A DNA stretch of 10,343 nucleotides from JACKAL01 sp964400355 (lineage in GTDB: Bacteria; Bdellovibrionota; Bdellovibrionia; Bdellovibrionales; JAGQZY01): the NCBI GenBank assembly GCA_964400355.1, contig CAYNTO010000047.1:1-10343 (forward strand), in the 5' to 3' direction. Made by a program: the position numbers and the translations under genes. Below, in pieces: positions 6,719 through 10,343 of this stretch; position 1 is the first letter of the stretch, and every line of letters starts with the position of its first letter. A model generated the notes under the pieces. The model was not told the DNA's origin. It searched no databases and saw only the letters and a list, made by a program, of their open reading frames with translations.

Positions 6719-7370
6719 GCTTCACCTTCTGATTTGGCCCCTTCACTGTAAATTTGGCATACAATTCACCACTAAAAGCGCTTTCTACCTTTTCCTTTTT
6801 CGATGACTTACTAGCCTGGCCCCTTTTCTTAGTCGGTTTTTGTTCGTCAAATATGGGTCCGGTGGCGATAATTTGACGAACAATATCCGCTATCGGAATT
6901 TGGGGTTGAAAGAACGAATCTGGGTCATCAAATTTTTTAATTATCTCATCGCTCTTACTATTCCCGTTCAAAAAATCACGCGATCGAAATAAAAGAAAAG
7001 TCGCGGCGGTTCTATCTAGCGTGGTATTCTTCTTAAAAGCATGGGACAACGTCGACTCTTCAATTCTAGCCGATGTGGCAAGATCGCGGGCGGTAATGCC
7101 TACCACTTTTCTCATCCAATTTGCGGGTTTACCTGGTACATCCCACGGTTTTTTAGTGTAAAACTGAATAAGCTGCTCTAAGAATAGCTTATTCAGTTCT
7201 GAAGATTCAGAAAGTGTCACTATTTCATAAGAACAGCTCGTACAAACTGCTACTGGGAAATTTTCTACCTTAAATTCTGGTGCCCCATCAATATTCAAAT
7301 ATTGAGTCATTGGCTTTTTCTCTAGATAACCTTTTTTACAGGTTGGACAAAGTTTTTTAGATTCCATCAT
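6705..7370 (-). CDS. MqsA-like antitoxin: N-terminal zinc ribbon, HTH, long C-terminal tail (221 aa)
   Basis: Residues 8-11 (CPTC) and 43-46 (CTSC) form a YgiT/MqsA-type zinc ribbon, the domain by which MqsA-family antitoxins bind their toxin. Residues 85-135 form an Xre-like helix-turn-helix (MRKVVGITARDLATSARIEE, then STLSHAFKKN) expected to bind the operon's own promoter. Residues 137-221 are an extra tail, first acidic and hydrophobic (FDDPDSFFQPQIPIADIVRQ), then very basic (KKRGQASKSSKKEK). MqsA itself is about 130 residues, so this tail is unusual. The start overlaps the upstream stop as ATGATGA-type (7370, or the second ATG at 7367). Antitoxins of this kind neutralise the toxin and repress transcription. 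Zinc ribbon and HTH are seen directly; the antitoxin role is inferred from family and context. Confidence 0.82.
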   Translation of the reverse strand: MMESKKLCPTCKKGYLEKKPMTQYLNIDGAPEFKVENFPVAVCTSCSYEIVTLSESSELNKLFLEQLIQFYTKKPWDVPGKPANWMRKVVGITARDLATSARIEESTLSHAFKKNTTLDRTAATFLLFRSRDFLNGNSKSDEIIKKFDDPDSFFQPQIPIADIVRQIIATGPIFDEQKPTKKRGQASKSSKKEKVESAFSGELYAKFTVKGPNQKVKRGNV

Positions 7371-7837
7371 TTTCTAATTCTTTCCACACAGCCATTGTCT
7401 TTCAAACGCCAATCTTTTTTCTTCTCTAGCCATTCATCTCGAATTTTTTCGTCTATATTCTTCGTACCTTTTTCATAGGCCGTCTCAATGGATAGTTGTT
7501 CAGCAGTTAATACCTCGAGAGTATCGTTTCCGCCATTATCTAACATCCTACAAACCAGTTGTATCTCTCTCTCATCACTATCGACACCCGACCACCTAAA
7601 GCTCTGATCAACATCAACTTGCACAACTTTTCCGTTCCTCAGGACTTCCTCAACATCTACGACATAAATTTCGCGGTAGGCCCTGTCTTCTTCTATGTGC
7701 TTCCTCGAAAATTCGACTTTGCCGGATCGATGGAGCTGCCTCACTTTTTTATTGATCTCATCGAAGCTAGACAAAGCACTCTCCTCTATTATCGGTCTTA
7801 ACTTGAATTTTTCAAGTACAGTATGGATATTTAACAT
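7367..7837 (-). CDS. DUF4258-like putative toxin (RelE/MqsR-type fold, 156 aa)
   Basis: Residues 34-112 fit the DUF4258 pattern: VEFSRKHIEEDRAYREI (S44, H47, R55), DVEEVLRNGKVV (61-72), RWSGVD (81-86) and a final strand DTLEVLTAEQ. DUF4258 proteins are small and often the toxin partner of zinc-ribbon/HTH antitoxins; related folds (RelE, MqsR, BrnT) are ribonucleases. It is the first gene of the operon, before the MqsA-like gene with a 4-nt ATGA overlap, the toxin-first order of MqsRA and HigBA. A charged helical tail (113-156) is extra. ATG 7837 is directly preceded by in-frame TAA, so the start is fixed; no clear Shine-Dalgarno is seen, which may keep expression low. The toxin function is inferred, not demonstrated. 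Confidence 0.72.
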   Translation of the reverse strand: MLNIHTVLEKFKLRPIIEESALSSFDEINKKVRQLHRSGKVEFSRKHIEEDRAYREIYVVDVEEVLRNGKVVQVDVDQSFRWSGVDSDEREIQLVCRMLDNGGNDTLEVLTAEQLSIETAYEKGTKNIDEKIRDEWLEKKKDWRLKDNGCVERIRK

Positions 7838-7873
7838 TTATTCATACAATTCAGATAGGGTCGTATATAGCGG

Positions 7874-7897
7874 ATTTGACACCACGTTGTGCCAAAT
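7874..7897. promoter_or_regulatory. Near-perfect inverted repeat, candidate toxin-antitoxin operator
   Basis: ATTTGACAC (7874-7882) and GTGCCAAAT (7889-7897) pair at 8 of 9 positions around a CACGTT spacer. The site lies 37-60 nt upstream of the toxin start, where an autorepressing HTH antitoxin would be expected to bind, and it overlaps the TTGGCA -35-like hexamer. I did not see the ACCT/AGGT-type palindrome known for E. coli MqsA. Confidence 0.45.
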
Positions 7898-7942
7898 TGA
7901 TACCCAACCCTAGTCCGGTCCACAACGAACTTGCGGAACTGT

Positions 7943-8101
7943 ATGGATCTAAAAACAATAATATTGGTTTATCACGAATTTAATTTGAAGCAAACACCTT
8001 CGCACTTTCATTCGGCAGCGTTATATCCGTACTGCAAGCGAAATACCGAACTCGTACAGTCATCTCTTAACCGTGCAAAAAGTGTGAGCGTACCTTTTTA
8101 A
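7943..8101 (+). CDS. Doubtful small ORF (52 aa)
   Basis: ATG 7943 to TAA 8101 encodes MDLKTIILVYHEFNLK and 36 more residues, with GGAA a few nt upstream. A plus-strand TTGACA at 7876-7881 with GATACC 17 nt on could be a promoter. It has no signal peptide, membrane segment or known motif. A frame of this length is expected by chance in AT-rich DNA, so I list it only because nothing else fills the gap. Confidence 0.15.
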   Translation: MDLKTIILVYHEFNLKQTPSHFHSAALYPYCKRNTELVQSSLNRAKSVSVPF

Positions 8102-8127
8102 AGCCACATCCTATTTTCCGTAGCCCT

Positions 8128-9246
8128 TTACTGAACGTTTTTATTGGCATCCTTGTCGTCTTCAGTTTCTTCTTCAGGTGGTTTGCCGAAGGCTGCCATG
8201 GATTTTTTCGCAAGACCATCGCAGTCTTTATTTTTATGTAGCTCCTTGATGTCGCCGTCATTATTGCCAAGCCATAATTTTTCATCGCATATGAGACCCT
8301 GTGGAACTACCGGTTGCCCCGCTTGTGCCTTCGGCTGATTGGGACACCCAAACAACATATCTGGGACACGTCCGTACTCCTCATTGGGCAACATATTCCA
8401 ATCGGAAATATCAATACCTCGGGATTCAAAGATATATTTTAAATTCGCAAAGCGGTTAAAAGCGGGTCCTTTCCTGAGGCGGCGCACGTCGGCGATATAT
8501 CTATGGTAGGTCGAGTTCGTTCCTGCCAGCTCTGCCTCAGTGGTGGGTGGCATTTCACGATCTCCACAATGCATGCCATCTGTTATCGGAACATTTTTAT
8601 CCATGTTCACAACGCCGCCGATAGAAGCATCCACTTTGAGCGCGTCCAATCTTTCCTGCGACGGGCGATTGGCGAGAGCCACGAGCTCACTCTTCGACAT
8701 CTCAGCATCTGTTCTAAATTCCTTTGAGAGACTGTCTTTATTGGTCATCAGTTTTTGTTGATGCGGTGGAAAATATTTATCAGGATCGAAATCGCCGCAA
8801 ATCATGGAACCCAGGATCGCATATTTAAATTTTTTATAGTCCTTAGAAGCTCGAATCTGGGCACCCACACGCGCCGTGTTTTTCTTCACGAGCATCCGAT
8901 CGAAGGCGCGCACCTCAAGTTGCGGCAGGTCTTTAAGGCAGCGGTATTGAGGATCCGTTGCCAGCGCCTCGCGGGACGCGGTTCGCATATTTTCAATTTG
9001 GTTTCTGTAGTTTGGACAAAGCGACTGATTCACATCTGCTGTACTGTGAAACTGATCGTCGGTCACCCGTCCCCAAGGCTCCGTTGCAAACAGTGGCCGC
9101 GGCCCAGCCATTCCTTTGGTTTCGCCGCTGCTGTTCCCATGACACCCCATACACGACTCAGGGTTTCTCTTCGCCGTTCGGCTCTCAGCAAGATTAATAT
9201 CCCAAAGACTCATCACGTTTTTATTTTGGCCGTCGTAATTGATCAT
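8128..9246 (-). CDS. Haem-binding (CxxCH) domain part of a gene split by an in-frame TAG
   Basis: Residues 32-36 are CMGCH, a single c-type haem attachment site, preceded by RNPES and followed by a GPRPLFATEPWGR stretch; the layout NPxxCxxCH...PRP is one I associate with exported mono-haem proteins of Bdellovibrio-type bacteria. Seven further cysteines are spread through the protein, and the C-terminus is acidic (EEETEDDKD). The frame is open directly back to TAG 9249-9247 and continues in the same frame into the signal-peptide ORF upstream. ATG 9246 has no ribosome binding site, and on its own this part has no signal peptide, though c-haem is attached only outside the cytoplasm. It is therefore best read as the 3' part of a 498-residue gene, expressed only by readthrough, or a recent pseudogene, or a sequencing error. 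Function of the intact protein is unknown. Confidence 0.7.
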   Translation of the reverse strand: MINYDGQNKNVMSLWDINLAESRTAKRNPESCMGCHGNSSGETKGMAGPRPLFATEPWGRVTDDQFHSTADVNQSLCPNYRNQIENMRTASREALATDPQYRCLKDLPQLEVRAFDRMLVKKNTARVGAQIRASKDYKKFKYAILGSMICGDFDPDKYFPPHQQKLMTNKDSLSKEFRTDAEMSKSELVALANRPSQERLDALKVDASIGGVVNMDKNVPITDGMHCGDREMPPTTEAELAGTNSTYHRYIADVRRLRKGPAFNRFANLKYIFESRGIDISDWNMLPNEEYGRVPDMLFGCPNQPKAQAGQPVVPQGLICDEKLWLGNNDGDIKELHKNKDCDGLAKKSMAAFGKPPEEETEDDKDANKNVQ

Positions 9247-9249
9247 CTA
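9247..9249 (-). other. In-frame amber (TAG) codon interrupting the haem-protein gene
   Basis: The minus strand reads AGC TTA TAG ATG ATC AAT TAC with one continuous frame on both sides. One base change (for example GAG, CAG or AAG) would restore a 498-codon gene. There is no frameshift, insertion or deletion. Confidence 0.85.
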
Positions 9250-9624
9250 TAAGCTGTTCGATCCCGACATCTGAGGGTGGGAGCCAGAGTTCACAGACAT
9301 CACCGTGTCCACATTCATTCCGTCGGGAGTGGTTTTGACCACCAACACGCGCGGATGATTGGGAGTCCCGTTCTGCGCGGCAAGACTGTTGTTCATGATC
9401 ACAATTTTAAGATCTTTGGAGTGCTTCGTTATACAACACATGAGATCGCCCGTGGACTCGATACTTTTATTGGCTTTCGCAAAATTCGCAATCATTGTGG
9501 GATGCAAATTATGCTCAAGATGCGCCGGACTTGTTTTCGCCTTACACGATTTGTCCGTATCGGCGACAGCAGGACTCACGAAACTGACTAGGGCTATTAA
9601 AAGTAAGGCGTATTTTGCTGGCAT
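9247..9624 (-). CDS. Signal-peptide N-terminal part of the TAG-split haem-protein gene (125 aa)
   Basis: The start is ATG 9624. Residues 1-21 (MPAKYALLLIALVSFVSPAVA) are a textbook Sec signal peptide. The mature part has C27 and C63-C64 and a beta-rich end (HPRVLVVKTTPDGMNVDTV) that stops abruptly at Leu125 with TAG. The next codon in the same frame is ATG of the haem-domain ORF. The strand pattern reads naturally across the stop (SGSNSL then INYDGQNKNVMSLWDI), so the stop falls inside a domain. If translation ends here a truncated periplasmic fragment without haem results. It follows the hydrolase gene by 143 nt on the same strand. No clear Shine-Dalgarno is seen; AAG just before the start is weak. 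Confidence 0.7.
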   Translation of the reverse strand: MPAKYALLLIALVSFVSPAVADTDKSCKAKTSPAHLEHNLHPTMIANFAKANKSIESTGDLMCCITKHSKDLKIVIMNNSLAAQNGTPNHPRVLVVKTTPDGMNVDTVMSVNSGSHPQMSGSNSL

Positions 9625-9767
9625 ATCTTAACGATAATCGAGCCCAATGTAAGTACCTAATGATATGTTGCTTAACTGGATCTATGAAGTGTGGTTGCAT
9701 AGCGGGAATGACAGTTTTCTCACACATAGTTTTCAGTGCCTAGACCAGATGACAGATTTCACCGATC
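9625..9767 (-). other. Intergenic region between hydrolase and split haem-protein gene
   Basis: 143 nt between two minus-strand genes. I see no strong terminator or promoter; TTAAGC with TACATT 18 nt on is the nearest to a promoter pair and matches poorly. A short frame across it (9542-9727) looks like chance. Confidence 0.3.
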
Positions 9768-10343
9768 CTATTCGGCCTTTTGCAAGAATTCCGTAATCAC
9801 AGTTAAGCTTGCAGCTGTCAGCTCTGGTGAAGCCTTAGACACATCGCCGATAAAATTATCGTGAGGCCCCGGGAAAACTGCAAAGCGCCCCTTAGGCAAC
9901 AGGCGTGTTATCTGAAGCCCATGCTCAACACTTGCGACGTCTTGATCTGTTTGCATGATCAGCGCGGGAATTTTAATTTTTTGAATCGCTTTTTTGGGAA
10001 TACCTTTAAAGGTTTTCATCCGCGTAGAATCGAGCTTAAACATTTTAGCCAGATCTTGAGGTTGCGGTGATCTTTTTAAATAGGCCTCTTGTAACTCTTG
10101 AGGCATGTCATTGAGGGTGGAATTGTTCATGGCTTGCCAAAACTCTTTAGGCGCACCACTGCGACTATAAAGTCCCGACCCCAAAACCATTTTTTGGATC
10201 ACATCGGGATGACGAATGGCCAAATACATTCCCGTCGTGGCCCCGTTACTAAAGCCAAGAAACATCGCATTTTTTATTTTGAGTTGTTTCAGGGCTTCAG
10301 CAATGTCGTCAGCCGTTTGCTCGAATCCAAACGCACGTGTTGT
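9768..10343 (-). CDS. Alpha/beta hydrolase, 5' end outside the window
   Basis: The frame is open to the right edge, so about 191 C-terminal residues are visible; the ATG at 10265 is internal because the fold needs upstream strands. The nucleophile elbow GFSNGA (Ser in GxSxG) follows the strand NAMFLGF. The acid is probably an Asp in QTDQDVAS after strand IPALIM, and the base is His in GPHDN near the C-terminus, completing the Ser-Asp-His triad in the usual order. The cap region is a helical insert (about 55 residues with FWQAM, LQEAYLKR). This resembles small esterases, lactonases and peroxidase-like hydrolases of the superfamily, with no clue to substrate. The missing part should hold the oxyanion-hole strand (HGxP or similar). 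No signal peptide can be judged. Confidence 0.85.
   Translation of the reverse strand, partial: TTRAFGFEQTADDIAEALKQLKIKNAMFLGFSNGATTGMYLAIRHPDVIQKMVLGSGLYSRSGAPKEFWQAMNNSTLNDMPQELQEAYLKRSPQPQDLAKMFKLDSTRMKTFKGIPKKAIQKIKIPALIMQTDQDVASVEHGLQITRLLPKGRFAVFPGPHDNFIGDVSKASPELTAASLTVITEFLQKAE

Larger units (their letters stand above)
7838..8127. other. 290-nt intergenic region upstream of the toxin-antitoxin operon
   Basis: This AT-rich gap separates the toxin gene from the stop of the haem-protein gene. It holds a near-perfect inverted repeat at 7874-7897 and a 52-codon plus-strand frame (7943-8101) that may be chance. On the minus strand TTGGCA (7895-7890) resembles a -35 hexamer and TATATA (7869-7864) a -10, but the 20-nt spacing is too long for a standard sigma-70 promoter. 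No RNA gene is recognised. Confidence 0.4.

Noticed and set aside
8755..9252. 165-residue plus-strand frame opposite the haem-protein gene
   Set aside because: Arg/His/Leu-rich with no motif, antisense to a frame carrying CMGCH; a typical shadow.
9542..9727. 61-residue minus-strand frame across the gap before the split gene
   Set aside because: Shares its 3' part with the signal-peptide region in another frame and shows no domain or start signal.

Overview
The window looks like chromosomal DNA of a Gram-negative bacterium with many secreted and envelope proteins. Signal peptides, lipoboxes, a probable outer-membrane barrel, PEGA/SPOR-type periplasmic modules and a collagen-like surface fibre are all present. 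This mix, with base composition near the middle of the range and many unrecognisable exported proteins, is reminiscent of Bdellovibrio-like bacteria (Bdellovibrionota). That assignment is inference from gene style; there is no rRNA or marker gene here. Most genes are on the minus strand. I see no tRNA, rRNA, CRISPR array or insertion sequence.

Region 1 (1-3171, minus) is an envelope block. A probable outer-membrane beta-barrel protein is followed by a tight three-gene run: a membrane-anchored protein with a PEGA-like and a SPOR-like domain, a small lipoprotein, and a collagen-like (Gly-X-Y) secreted protein cut by the left window edge. The junctions are a 1-nt gap and a 4-nt TTGA overlap, so the three are very likely co-transcribed. 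Region 2 (3256-3813, plus) is a stand-alone DEDDy 3'-5' exonuclease. Region 3 (3838-4952, minus) is an AT-richer pair of unrecognised exported proteins, one of them a lipoprotein. Region 4 (5252-6251) is two convergent membrane-protein genes: a small conserved-looking three-helix protein (plus) and a VIT/CCC1-like multipass protein (minus).

Region 5 (6392-7837, minus) is the most interesting accessory element, a three-gene overlapping operon. It encodes a DUF4258-like (RelE/MqsR-fold type) putative toxin, a MqsA-like antitoxin (zinc ribbon C8/C11/C43/C46 plus HTH) with an unusually long C-terminal tail, and a small third protein whose predicted strand/helix order suggests a ferredoxin-like fold of the Cas2/VapD type. 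A near-perfect inverted repeat upstream of the first gene is a candidate autoregulatory operator. The layout parallels toxin-antitoxin-third-gene systems such as MqsRAC, but the third protein does not look like SecB.

Region 6 (8128-9624, minus) is a gene for an exported, single-haem (CMGCH) protein interrupted by exactly one in-frame TAG codon. The 5' part holds the Sec signal peptide and the 3' part holds the haem site, so neither half makes sense alone. Region 7 (9768 to the right edge, minus) is the C-terminal part of an alpha/beta hydrolase.
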